Source: Archangium sp. (GTDB taxonomy: Bacteria > Myxococcota > Myxococcia > Myxococcales > Myxococcaceae). From it: 64,000 bases of DNA. A model generated the notes under the pieces. It was not told the origin of the DNA. It saw nothing but the letters and a program-made list of their open reading frames with translations, and ran no database searches. This document shows, one piece after another, positions 49,710 through 58,942 of the stretch; the first letter of the stretch is position 1; every line of letters starts with the position of its first letter. The position numbers were made by a program, and so were the translations under genes. The stretch is from NCBI GenBank assembly GCA_030695565.1, contig JAUYRZ010000123.1, forward strand, positions 62,001 through 126,000, read 5' to 3'.

Positions 49710-51695
49710 GTGTGCGGAATCGCGGGCATCGTCAGTCTGGGTGAAAGGGGCGCTCCCCCTTCACGTGAGCTGCTCACGCGCATGGCGGGGGCGATGGAGC
49801 ACCGCGGCCCCGACGAGTTCGGCGTCTATCGCGACGCGCGCGCGGGTCTGGCGCACAGCCGGTTGTCGATCATCGACCTCTCGACCGGGCAGCAGCCGCT
49901 CTCCAACGAAGACGGCACGTTGTGGATCTCGTTCAACGGAGAGATCTTCAACTACGTCGAGCTGCGCGCCGAGCTGGAGCAGCTCGGGCATCGGTTTCGC
50001 ACGAGGAGCGACACCGAAGTCATCGTGCACGCGTGGGAAGCGTGGGGCGAGGCGGCCTTCGAGAAGATGAATGGCCAGTGGGCGGTGGCCTTGTGGGATT
50101 CGAAGTCGCAGACCCTGGTGCTGTGCCGCGATCGGGTCGGCGTGCGGCCGTTGTATTACGCAGAACACGAGGGCCAGCTGCTCTTCGCCAGCGAGGTGAA
50201 GGCGCTCTTCGCGGGCGCCCCGTCTTTTCCCCGCGAGCTCGACCCCATCGGTCTCGACGAGACCTTCACCTTCTGGACGGTGGTGCCGCCGCAGACGGTC
50301 TTCAAGGGCATCACCGAGCTCGAGCCCGGCCACGCCCGGGTCTGGCGGCGCGGCGCCTTCGTGCACGACGTCGCGTATTGGAAGCCCATCTATCCCGAAG
50401 GCGCGACCCATCGTTTTTCGGGCTCGTTGCAAGACGCCACCGAGGCGCTTTCGTTCGCGCTCGAAGAGGCCACCCGGCTCCGCATGGTGCGGGCTGACGT
50501 GCCGGTGGGCAGCTATCTGTCGGGCGGCCTCGACAGCTCGGTCGTGGCGGCGCTCGCCCAGCGGGCCAAGCCTTCTGGCTTTCGCACCTTCTCGCTGCGC
50601 TTCGCCGACGCCGAATACGACGAGACGCCGTATCAGCGGGCGATGGTCGAGCGGCTCGGCACCGAGCACTCGGAGGTGCTGGTCAGCCGCAAGCAGATCG
50701 CCGACGTCTTTCCTTCCGTGGTGCGCTTCACCGAACGGCCGATTCTGCGCACCGCGCCGGCGCCGCTGTTTCTGCTCTCGAAGCTGGTGCGCGACAGCGG
50801 CATCAAGGTGGTGCTGACCGGAGAAGGGGCCGACGAGATGTTCGCCGGCTACGACTCGTTCCGCGAGGCGAAGGTGCGGCGCTTCTGGGCCACCAGCCCG
50901 AAGTCGTCGTGGCGGCCGCGGTTGCTCGAGCGGCTCTACCCCTGGCTGCTGCGTTCTCCCGTTTCACAGCAGGCGATGACGCGGCAGTTCTTCGGGCGTG
51001 GCCTCGAGAACGCGCGCAACCCGGGCTTCGGCCACGAGCCTCGCTGGAGCGGCGCTTCGGCCCTCAAGCGCCTCTTCAGCCCCGCCCTCCACGACGCGCT
51101 CCAGGGGCACGACTCGATCGGTCGGCTGCTCTCGAACCTGCCGGCCGAGTTCCCCCGGTGGACTTACCTCGCGCAGGATCAGTACCTCGAGGTGCGCACG
51201 CTGCTCTCGGGCTACCTGATGTCGAGCCAGGGCGACCGGATGCTGATGGGCAACAGCGTGGAAGGCCGCTTTCCTTTCCTCGATCGCAACGTCATCGCGC
51301 TGGCCAACTCGTTGCCGGCCTCGTTCAAGCTCAAGGTGCTCGACGAGAAGCACGTGCTCAAGCGCGTCTCGAAAGACCTGGTCACGCCTGCGATTCTTTC
51401 GCGGGCCAAGCAGCCGTACCGCGCGCCCGATGCGCTCTCGTTCATCGGCGCCGATCGCCCCGGCTGGGTCGATGAGCTGATGAGTGCGCAGGCTCTGAAG
51501 GCTTCGGGGCTGTTCGACCCGCGCGCGGTGGGCGCGTTGTGGAACAAGTGCCTGGCGCGGAAAGACGGCCAGTTCTCCAACGCCGACAACATGGCGGTGG
51601 TGGGCATTTTGTCGTCGCAGCTGGTGCATCAGCAGTTGGTGCGCGCGGCGCCGTCGACGAAGGTGCCGGTGATCAAGACGTTCATCGAAAAGTGA
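49710..51695 (+). CDS. Asparagine synthase (glutamine-hydrolysing) family amidotransferase
   Basis: 661 residues. The GTG start gives MCGIAGIV with the catalytic Cys2 of the glutaminase domain (HRGPDEFG and FNGEIFNY follow). The synthase domain has the PP-loop SGGLDSSVVAA near residue 270 and EGADEMFAGY. At this length and with the operon partners it resembles the amidotransferases of exosortase-A and capsule loci more than primary AsnB. It probably transfers an amine to a carrier-bound or free acid. A lasso cyclase is less likely because no leader protease gene is near. Confidence 0.92.
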   Translation: MCGIAGIVSLGERGAPPSRELLTRMAGAMEHRGPDEFGVYRDARAGLAHSRLSIIDLSTGQQPLSNEDGTLWISFNGEIFNYVELRAELEQLGHRFRTRSDTEVIVHAWEAWGEAAFEKMNGQWAVALWDSKSQTLVLCRDRVGVRPLYYAEHEGQLLFASEVKALFAGAPSFPRELDPIGLDETFTFWTVVPPQTVFKGITELEPGHARVWRRGAFVHDVAYWKPIYPEGATHRFSGSLQDATEALSFALEEATRLRMVRADVPVGSYLSGGLDSSVVAALAQRAKPSGFRTFSLRFADAEYDETPYQRAMVERLGTEHSEVLVSRKQIADVFPSVVRFTERPILRTAPAPLFLLSKLVRDSGIKVVLTGEGADEMFAGYDSFREAKVRRFWATSPKSSWRPRLLERLYPWLLRSPVSQQAMTRQFFGRGLENARNPGFGHEPRWSGASALKRLFSPALHDALQGHDSIGRLLSNLPAEFPRWTYLAQDQYLEVRTLLSGYLMSSQGDRMLMGNSVEGRFPFLDRNVIALANSLPASFKLKVLDEKHVLKRVSKDLVTPAILSRAKQPYRAPDALSFIGADRPGWVDELMSAQALKASGLFDPRAVGALWNKCLARKDGQFSNADNMAVVGILSSQLVHQQLVRAAPSTKVPVIKTFIEK

Positions 51696-51722
51696 AGCGG
51701 ACGAAGTGCTCGCCGCTGCTGA

Positions 51723-52634
51723 CTACTTGAGTCGCTGCGCCGCGATCCATGCGGTGACGACTGCTTCGTCGACGGAGGTGTGCTGCGAGCCTGTGCTGTT
51801 CGCCTCGACGTAGCCGCTGGCGTGCTTCTTACCGGTCGCGGTCTCCGCGCAGTCCGCCGGGCTGACGAAGCGCTTGCCTGAGAGCCTTTTCCCGGTGCGA
51901 CGATCGAAGATCGACAGCGCCTTGACCTCTCGTTCGAGCAGCACCTGGAAGCGGGCTCCGTTGAACCCCGCGTACGTGCACGACACGGGGTCTTCGGGCT
52001 CAGCGAGCGTGTCTTGAATCACGACCCAGTCGATGTCCCTGAGCTGCTTTCCGGGCCCGAAGTACTTCGTGGCACCTGCGGGGTAGACCACCGTTCGACG
52101 CCCCGCCGCGTGAGGGGCCGTGTCACTGGCCCCGAATCGAAGCCCCTTCGAGTCGTCGACCATGAAGCTCACCGAAAACCACGTCGAGAGTTCGTGTCGT
52201 GGCGTGACCACCGACACCACCTCGCGGCCCGGTATGGTGATCGTCACGGCGATGTCGGGACCCCACTTCTCGTCTTCACCACCTTCGATCACTGCGATCG
52301 GCTTCGTTGCCAGTGGCGCAAGGTCGAGCGGAAGGAGAAGGCGCACCAGGTTCTTTTCGGTTCCGTCGATGCTCACGGTCTTGCCCCCCGCTTCGATCGT
52401 CGAGCCTTTCGGCAGCTCAATCGCGTCGAGCTCGTACTCCGCCGCGGACAACGAAAAGAGCACAGCCATCCCGGTTCCGGGAAAGCCCAGTCTTTCGCCA
52501 TCGAGCACGGGCGGCGTCATCACCACCGGTTGACCAGCGTCGACAGTGAGCGTGGCGACCCGCGCCGCCTCGGGCTGTGGTGATCGGCAACTGGCGAGAG
52601 CGAACACCACGAGACACGCGGGCCGGAAAACCAT
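51723..52634 (-). CDS. Lipoprotein of unknown function
   Basis: 303 residues. The lipobox FALASC gives Cys16. The mature protein alternates beta strands (VLFSLSAAEYELDAIELPKG, DIAVTITIPGREVVSVVTP) with a C-terminal part containing FDRRTGKRLSGKRF, the kind of phrase found in repeated beta-propeller or sandwich domains. Two Cys in the latter half (VSCTYAGF and SPADCAET) may pair. No family is recognised. It is convergent with the asparagine synthase gene, 27 nt between stops. The next 283 bp upstream hold no convincing gene. Confidence 0.72.
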   Translation of the reverse strand: MVFRPACLVVFALASCRSPQPEAARVATLTVDAGQPVVMTPPVLDGERLGFPGTGMAVLFSLSAAEYELDAIELPKGSTIEAGGKTVSIDGTEKNLVRLLLPLDLAPLATKPIAVIEGGEDEKWGPDIAVTITIPGREVVSVVTPRHELSTWFSVSFMVDDSKGLRFGASDTAPHAAGRRTVVYPAGATKYFGPGKQLRDIDWVVIQDTLAEPEDPVSCTYAGFNGARFQVLLEREVKALSIFDRRTGKRLSGKRFVSPADCAETATGKKHASGYVEANSTGSQHTSVDEAVVTAWIAAQRLK

Positions 52635-52917
52635 GCCCCGCGCGTAGCATGGCAGCGCCGGTCAATGCGACGGAGGCACCAGCTGCTTGAGCGATCGCAA
52701 TCCTCTGATGACGTTCGGCCTGGCGCGGCGTGGACCACGAGTTGCGTCGACGCCCCACCAGCGCTGCTCCTTAACCTCGAGGTTGGGCCGTCGGTTTGCG
52801 GCGGACTCATCGAAGAGCACGCTCGGGGAGCGCGAGCGCGACTATGCGTTTTTGCAGGTCAGCCTGCTCGCGCACTGCTCGGCGGCGCACGACCCTCGAG
52901 CAAGTCGGCGTCGCTGA

Positions 52918-54980
52918 CTATTCGTAGGTCGGCTCGAAGAGGTACCCCACGCGCAACATCACCTCGCGGCCCAGCGCGGGCAGCGGCGCGTGCCCACCGG
53001 TGTAGGGCTGTACGAAGCCGTAGTTGGTGCCGAACAGGTTGTAGACGCCGAGGCTCATGTTCAGGCCCTTCACCGGCACGTCGTCGATGCGCACCGCAAA
53101 GTTCGCCAGCACCTGCGTGGGAATCGAGGTGGTGGTGTCGTTGCCCATGTCATCGAGGGGCCCCAGGGCCACCCTGGGCCCGAACACCAGCACCGTCGGC
53201 GCCAACGAGAGCCACTTCACCGGCTTGACCGAAGCGGTCACCATCGCGCGGTGGTTGGGCGCGGCGAGGAACATGTCGGTGCGACCGGGCGCCTGGTAGT
53301 TCGGTACGTCGACGGCGAGGGTGGGCACGTAGAGGCTGTAGTTGGCGTTCACGTAGCCCCACTTGCCTCGAATGCGGAAGGCGACCTCTGCGCCCGTGGT
53401 GCCCTGGCGACCGAGGTTCAGGTAGCCCTCGGCACCTGTCGCGGGGTCGCTGGTGTAGGCGATGGGGGCATCGATGCCGATGTTGAAGACGTTGGCCGAG
53501 ATGCGCGCACGCTTGGTGAGGTCGACGCTGCCCTCGAACTCGAAGACGGTGGTGCGCTCGGCGCACAGCGGCTGGCACTGCGGCGTGGTGCTGGTACCGA
53601 GGTTCAGGTTCTCGATGCCGGGCCAGCGAAAGGCGAGCGAGAAGAGGCCCTTCAAGTTGACCGGGCCGAAGCTGCGAAAGATGACCGCGCGCGGCACGAG
53701 CGCTCCACCGACGGCGCTGTTGTTGTCGTAGCGAGCGCCCGCGGCGACGTTGACGATGGGGTTCTCGCTGAAGAGCTCGACGAAGCCACCGAAGGTCCGG
53801 TAGTCGATGGCGTTGGCGCCCGCGAAGCTGGTCTGCAGGCCGACGTCCGCCGGGCCGTTGAGCTGTGCGTTGTCGAACATCGCGTCGCCGCCCAGGGTGA
53901 TTTGCAGCTCGTCGATGGGCGCCCAGCGACCAATCAACCGCGCCCGCAGCCGGCGCGCCGTCTTGTCGTAATACGACTCGCTCTCCTGGTTCTGGTCGGT
54001 CCACGGGCGCTGAAAGGTGACGTTGATGCGGGGGATGATCTCGATGCGCTCGGTGGGGTGGAACTTGCCGATGAGCTCGCCGTGGTACGACTCGAAGTTC
54101 GCGGTCAGCGGCGCCGTCGTCGCGGTGCCGAACCCCGAGCTCGTGGTGGTGCCGTAGCGGTGAAACAAGAAGCTCGCCTGAATGTCGCGGTAGCCCACGC
54201 CGGCCTGCACCACCGCCGGGTCGAGCGCCGAGTTGCCTGCCAGCGAGACCGACGTGCCTTCGAGGTCGACGTAGGTGCCGCTGCTGCGCTGCCCCTGCCC
54301 GAGGCTGCCCGAGACGAAGGCCGAGAGCCCGGGCACCGACTCGAAGACGTAGCGACCCGACAGCACTCCGCCACGCCGCGCGTACGAATTGCCGAAGTTC
54401 GGGCCTGAGGTGAACTGCCCATACGAGCCTGAGACGAGCACGTCGGTGCCGCCCTGCACGCCGCGGGTGACGACGTTGATGACCGCGAGCTCGGCGTTGC
54501 CGCCGTAGATGACCGAGCCCGGGCCACGCACCACCTCGACGCGCTCGATCAACTCGACCGGGAACTCGTTGCCCAACTGCAGCGTCGAGTACAGCAGCTC
54601 GTTCATCTCTTTGCCGTCGACCATCAGCAGAATCTTGCCTTCGTAGCCCCACAGGCCCCGAAAGCCCGGGCCCACCACGCCCTGCGTATCGACCCCCAGA
54701 AATATGCCCGGCACCAGCTGGAGCACGTCCACCAGGTCACGCGCGCCGGACTCTTGATCTCTTGCGACGAGACCACGGTCACCACGGCCGGTGAGTCTTT
54801 GAGCTTGGTGACCGCGAACGACGCCACCTGGCTGGTGGCGCTCGAGTCTTCTTCTTCTTCTTCGACACCGCCATCGAGTTCAGCCTCGAGCTCGCCAGGG
54901 ACAGCGGCCTCGGCCTCTGCGGCGAAGGCAGCAGACGAGACGAACAACAGGGCAAGGCAGGGCAGTGCGGTCGACGACAC
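52918..54980 (-). CDS. TonB-dependent outer-membrane receptor, frameshifted
   Basis: Two frames encode one receptor. The first (54980 to the shift near 54750) gives a signal peptide (LPCLALLFVSSAAFAA), an acidic linker and the start of the plug, SPAVVTVVSSQEIKS. The second (from the shift to 52918) continues with SGARDLVDVLQLVPG, LLMVDGKEMNELL and VEVVRGPGSVIYGGNAELAVIN, then a barrel ending RVGYLFEPTYE. One base is missing at about 54750 where AAGAGTCCGGC would be expected to be AAGAGCTCCGGC or similar. This is either a real inactivating deletion or a sequencing error. The substrate is unknown. It follows the kinase/PEGA genes on the same strand. Confidence 0.88.
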
Positions 54981-55013
54981 GAGAGCTCCTTGGAAGATGA
55001 TGGGCGGTCGTTT

Positions 55014-56090
55014 TCAGCGAACGACGCGAACCGCTTTGATTTGACCTGCCTCGACGAGGGCGGTCGTGCTGCGCTTGACGACGCCGTTGACGCGAACCTC
55101 GATCTTCACCGGGCCCGGCTTCATGTCTTCGACCGTCACCGGCGCGAAGCCCACGGGCCGACCGTTGAGCCACACTTCGCCGTAGAGCCCCGGAGCGCTG
55201 ATGGCGAGCCCGGTCTTCGCGCTGCTGGGCGCCGGCTCGGGCTCAGGCCTCTCGACGGGGGCGGGCACGCGCACAGCCGGGGTCTCGGTCGGCTTCACGG
55301 CAGGCTTCGGCTCGAGGCGCGCGACCTCGACCGCCCTGGGGTCGGCCCGCGGTGCTTCTTTCGGGGCCGTCTCGACCGAGAGGTCCTTGAGCACCGTCGC
55401 GACGTTGCCTTCGGTGATGTCGACGGTGGTGTCGTAGATCTTTCGATCTCCATCGAAGAGGGCGATGCGGTGCGAGCCCACCTTCACCGGCGCACGCATC
55501 GGCGTGAGGTCCATCGGCGTTCCATCGATCTGCACCAACAGCCCTCGCGGCGTGGTGCTGACCAACAACATGCCGCTGCCAGTGACGATGGGCGCGGGCG
55601 CTTCGGTCGGTCGCACCTCGGGGGCGCGCTCGACCGCGGCGACGCGAGGTGCGGTCGCCGTCGAGCGTGCGGTCGGCCGCGAAGGAGCCGCCCTGGCAGG
55701 CGCCACGGGCTTGACCGGCGCGTCGACCTTGAGCTCTTCGGTCTTGCGCGCCGCCAGGCGGGCGCGCAGGTCTTCGGTGATCTTCAGCAGCTCTTCGACC
55801 TTCGCCGCTGCGCCGATGAGCGCCTGTGCTTCGGTGAAGTTGATGAGCGCCTTGTCGTAGTCACCCGCTTCGAGGGCGGCGACCCCGGCCACGCGACGCG
55901 CACGCGCCAACTGCTCGCGCTCGAGCGACGCGTTCTCGACCAGCGGCGCGACGGGCACCACGACCGCAGCCGGCGCGGGCGCCTGTGCTGCAGCCTGCGC
56001 AGCCCGGCCCTTCAGGAAGAGGGCAAACCCAATGAGGTTGACGATGACGACCGCGCCCACGATGGCGACGACGAGCTGCTTCTGGTTCAT
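55014..56090 (-). CDS. Membrane-anchored PEGA-like protein
   Basis: 358 residues. One N-terminal membrane helix (about 8-28) is followed by a short helical, TPR-like part (ALEAGDYDKALINFTEAQAL), then Ala/Pro-rich linkers. Two PEGA-like beta units follow: GMLLVSTTPRGLLVQIDGTP with VKVGSHRIALFDGDRKI, and LYGEVWLNGRPVGFAPVTVE. The topology puts the PEGA units outside the inner membrane. It lies 15 nt downstream of the Ser/Thr kinase and 33 nt upstream of the TonB receptor, so the three probably form an operon. Confidence 0.8.
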   Translation of the reverse strand: MNQKQLVVAIVGAVVIVNLIGFALFLKGRAAQAAAQAPAPAAVVVPVAPLVENASLEREQLARARRVAGVAALEAGDYDKALINFTEAQALIGAAAKVEELLKITEDLRARLAARKTEELKVDAPVKPVAPARAAPSRPTARSTATAPRVAAVERAPEVRPTEAPAPIVTGSGMLLVSTTPRGLLVQIDGTPMDLTPMRAPVKVGSHRIALFDGDRKIYDTTVDITEGNVATVLKDLSVETAPKEAPRADPRAVEVARLEPKPAVKPTETPAVRVPAPVERPEPEPAPSSAKTGLAISAPGLYGEVWLNGRPVGFAPVTVEDMKPGPVKIEVRVNGVVKRSTTALVEAGQIKAVRVVR

Positions 56091-56105
56091 GAGTTCGAGA
56101 GCCGG

Positions 56106-57485
56106 CTACGAGAGGAGGTACCAGAACAGCGCAGACCCGAGCACCAACGTCGCGCCCAACGTCAACAGCAGCGCAGGCGAGAGCGAGGCGCTCACAGGGG
56201 CTTGAACGTCGATGGTGATGCCATCAGACAGAGACGGCAGGTCGTCCTCCTGGGCTGGCGCCAGGGCCACCCCTTCGGAAGCCCCGCTGCCGGGCGTGAG
56301 GTTGACGCCTGGCTGCGAGCCATCTCGGGGAAAGAGCGTGTTGACCACGCTGGCGAGGTGGCGACCGCCCGACGTCCACGGTTGGCTGGCGCGGAACTGC
56401 TCGAGCGCCACGGCGAAGTCATGGGCCGTGCGGTAGCGCTGGGCCGGGTCGCGGTTGAGCGCCGTCATCAAGATGCGCTCGAGCTGCGCGGGAAAGTTGG
56501 GCACCAGCGCAGAGGGCGGCGTCACCTGCGCCAGCATCACCGCGTTGACGGTCGCAGGCAGCGATTCACCGCGGAACAACCGACGCCCCACCGAGACTTC
56601 GTAGAGGACGATGCCGAGCGAGAAGACGTCTGAGCGACCATCGAGCGGCCGACTCGAGACCTGCTCGGGCGACATGTACGACCACTTGCCCTTCACCACG
56701 CCGGCCACGGTGTTCTGACCGCTCATCGCGCTCTTGACCACCCCGAAGTCGGTCAACTTCACCGCGCCCTCGCGCGAGACGAGAATGTTCTCGGGTGAGA
56801 CGTCACGGTGCACGATGTCGAGCGGCAGCCCCTCGGGAGTGGTGAAGGTGTGCGCGTAGCTCAGCGCGTGCGCCATGCCGATGCCCACCTCGACCGCGAC
56901 GCGGGGCCCGAGCGGTTGGTTGACCTTGCGGGCGGTGCGCATGATTCGGTCGAGCGAAGCGCCCGACACGTATTCCATCGAGAGGAAGAACTCGTCGTTC
57001 TCGCGTGAGAACTCGTAGACCTGCACGATGTTCTGATGGCTCATCATCGCGGCGATGCGGGCCTCGTTGATGAACATCTTCGAGAAGTTCGGGTCGCGCG
57101 CGTATTCGGGAAGAATCTTCTTCACCACGCACTGCTTCTGAAAGCCCTCGGGGCCGTCGATGGACGCCAGAAATACCTGCGCCATGCCGCCGGCGCCGAG
57201 GTCCCTCACCACGCGGTATTTTCCGAAGAGCTGGTTCTCTCTCAGCACCCCAGCCGAGAGCTGGGCGGCGGCTGGCGAAGGAAATGACGACTGCGGCAGA
57301 TCAGCGCCGAGCAGACGGCTCTCGTCGATGGGCGACTCTCCGTCGGCGTGCGGGGGCGTGACCTTCGCTGGCGCGGCGACGTCATCGGGTGAAGTGACTC
57401 TCGCCGTCTCGGGCTCGGTCGAAGACCTCGCCGCGTGCTCACCGCCTGATTCAGAGTGCATGTCGGCCCTTTGCTGCACTGACAT
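56106..57485 (-). CDS. Eukaryote-like Ser/Thr protein kinase with C-terminal membrane helix
   Basis: 459 residues. A disordered N-terminus of about 80 residues precedes the kinase domain (about 88-355). The Gly loop is LGAGGMAQVFLA, the Lys is in CVVKKI, the catalytic loop HRDVSPENILV and the metal motif DFGVVK. The activation end KGKWSYMSPEQ is typical of myxobacterial Pkn proteins. A C-terminal hydrophobic helix (about 438-458) anchors it with the kinase inside the cell. All catalytic residues are present. It heads a three-gene unit with a PEGA protein and a TonB receptor. Confidence 0.93.
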   Translation of the reverse strand: MSVQQRADMHSESGGEHAARSSTEPETARVTSPDDVAAPAKVTPPHADGESPIDESRLLGADLPQSSFPSPAAAQLSAGVLRENQLFGKYRVVRDLGAGGMAQVFLASIDGPEGFQKQCVVKKILPEYARDPNFSKMFINEARIAAMMSHQNIVQVYEFSRENDEFFLSMEYVSGASLDRIMRTARKVNQPLGPRVAVEVGIGMAHALSYAHTFTTPEGLPLDIVHRDVSPENILVSREGAVKLTDFGVVKSAMSGQNTVAGVVKGKWSYMSPEQVSSRPLDGRSDVFSLGIVLYEVSVGRRLFRGESLPATVNAVMLAQVTPPSALVPNFPAQLERILMTALNRDPAQRYRTAHDFAVALEQFRASQPWTSGGRHLASVVNTLFPRDGSQPGVNLTPGSGASEGVALAPAQEDDLPSLSDGITIDVQAPVSASLSPALLLTLGATLVLGSALFWYLLS

Positions 57486-57677
57486 CTGTAGATCGGTTTA
57501 CGGCGTAGCTTGCTTTTGCATTGCCTTCGAGATGTTTTCGGAGGCGATCGCTCAGAGGCCTCCTCTCACACGATGCGCCTCGCGTGCATGGTCGGGTTGC
57601 AAAACGAAACGAGCAGGTGACAGGGGTCGCCGACCACCCATCCGGGCGCCGAAGAAACCTCATTTCCTCGATTCGAT

Positions 57678-58754
57678 TTATTTCTGCTCAGCGCCGGGCG
57701 GCGTCGTGGGCAGCGTCACCCTGAACAGCGCCCCGCCGGTGGGTGCCGCGTGGGCCGACGCGTCGCCGCCGTGGGCTCGGGCTGCGTGCTGCACGAAGGT
57801 GAGCCCCAGCCCGCGGTTGTTCCCGCGAGTGTGACTGGTACCGGGCACGACCTGCGCGTACTTCTCGAAGATGCGCTCCCGTTCCTCGGGGGGAATGCCC
57901 GGCCCGTCGTCGGCGACCTCGAGCACCACCTGCGAACCCTCGTCGCGCACCGACACCTTCACCAGATGGGCTTTGCGCATGGCGTTGTCGATCAGGTTCT
58001 CGAACACCCTCAGTACGAGATCGGGGTCCAGCAAGGCCAGCACCGGCTCTGCGGGCAGCTCGAGCACCAGTTTCACTTCGCGCGCGCGGGCGACCGCTCG
58101 TGCCAACCCGACCGCTTGGGTCGCCTTCACACACAGGTCGACAGGTGCGACCGAGACGGGGAAGGAATTGGTCTCGAGCCGCGAGCTGTCCATCAAGTTG
58201 GTCAGCATCGAGTGCATCTGCCGGGCCGCCTCCAGGCTATCCCCGACCGCCTCTTTCGCGTCGGCGTCGTCTCGCACCACCGAAGAGAGATAGCTCAGGT
58301 TCGAGGTCATCACCGACAGCGGGCTCTTCATGTCGTGAACGATCATTTGCCCGAGCGTCTCGCGCATCACGGACACCGAGCGCTCGTGCGACACGTCGCG
58401 GATCACCAGCAGCCCATACGGGCGCGCGTCGGCCTCGAACGAGCTGAGCTGCACGTGCACCTCGCGCGGCGTCGCCAGGAACGGAAATGGAAAGGAGATC
58501 TCTGCTTCGGCCGAGAGCGGGCCTTTCCCGATGCGCTCGCGGAACTGTCCTGCCAGGTGCGGCACGTCCATGCAGTAGCCGTGCACTCTGAAGAAATCGG
58601 TCCCCAGAACGGACTCGCGGCGGCGTCCCGTAAGCAGCTCTTCGACCCGGTTGTAGACGACGGCTCGACCCGCGGCGTCGAGCACGATCACTCCAATTGG
58701 CAGGCTGTCGACCAGCCGCGAGAACAATGAGAGCTGTGCGTCAGGCTCGTCCAC
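57678..58754 (-). CDS. Photoactive yellow protein (PYP)-domain histidine kinase
   Basis: 358 residues, GTG start after GGAAG. The N-terminal PAS domain (about 10-120) aligns without gaps to PYP at a constant offset of 8: Tyr34, Glu38, Thr42, Arg44 and Cys61 match PYP Tyr42, Glu46, Thr50, Arg52 and the chromophore-bearing Cys69. Further matches are GxIxLD, the YN pair, TGR, VLGTDFF and the CxDxP turn. PYP binds p-coumaric acid through that Cys and senses blue light. The kinase core follows: HDMKSPLSVM (phospho-His), ENLIDNAM, DDGPGIPPEE and GLGLTFVQ. No membrane helix is present. No regulator or chromophore-making gene is adjacent. The kinase call is firm; the light-sensing call is strong inference. 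Confidence 0.85.
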   Translation of the reverse strand: MDEPDAQLSLFSRLVDSLPIGVIVLDAAGRAVVYNRVEELLTGRRRESVLGTDFFRVHGYCMDVPHLAGQFRERIGKGPLSAEAEISFPFPFLATPREVHVQLSSFEADARPYGLLVIRDVSHERSVSVMRETLGQMIVHDMKSPLSVMTSNLSYLSSVVRDDADAKEAVGDSLEAARQMHSMLTNLMDSSRLETNSFPVSVAPVDLCVKATQAVGLARAVARAREVKLVLELPAEPVLALLDPDLVLRVFENLIDNAMRKAHLVKVSVRDEGSQVVLEVADDGPGIPPEERERIFEKYAQVVPGTSHTRGNNRGLGLTFVQHAARAHGGDASAHAAPTGGALFRVTLPTTPPGAEQK

Positions 58755-58942
58755 GAGCTTCCCCCCCCCAGCGCGAAGTCGCCTACCGATTCAGAAGTCG
58801 TCATCCGAACTCAACCGAACCGAGCCCGTCAAGCCTCATGGCACCGTCGGCGGGCGCTGACTTTGAGACGCGAAGGTCTCGGTGGCTCATGACGTGGCGA
58901 CGCTCAACGGCGGCGGCCTCACCCTGGGCGCAGTGGGGCGCT

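Noticed and set aside
49710-51695. Asparagine synthase as a lasso-peptide cyclase
   Set aside because: It is tempting because a PqqD-like gene, an HprK-like gene and a YxxPxV peptide are in the window. However, they lie 15-24 kb apart, no leader-protease gene is seen, and this enzyme sits in a ligase/carrier operon.
52635-52917. Possible small gene between the lipoprotein and the TonB receptor
   Set aside because: Frames on both strands are short and motif-free; I see no ribosome site or conserved feature. It may be a relic, but nothing supports a call.
54624-54980. Separate 118-residue secreted protein
   Set aside because: Its second half continues the receptor plug only until the frameshift; the tail after that is out-of-frame translation.
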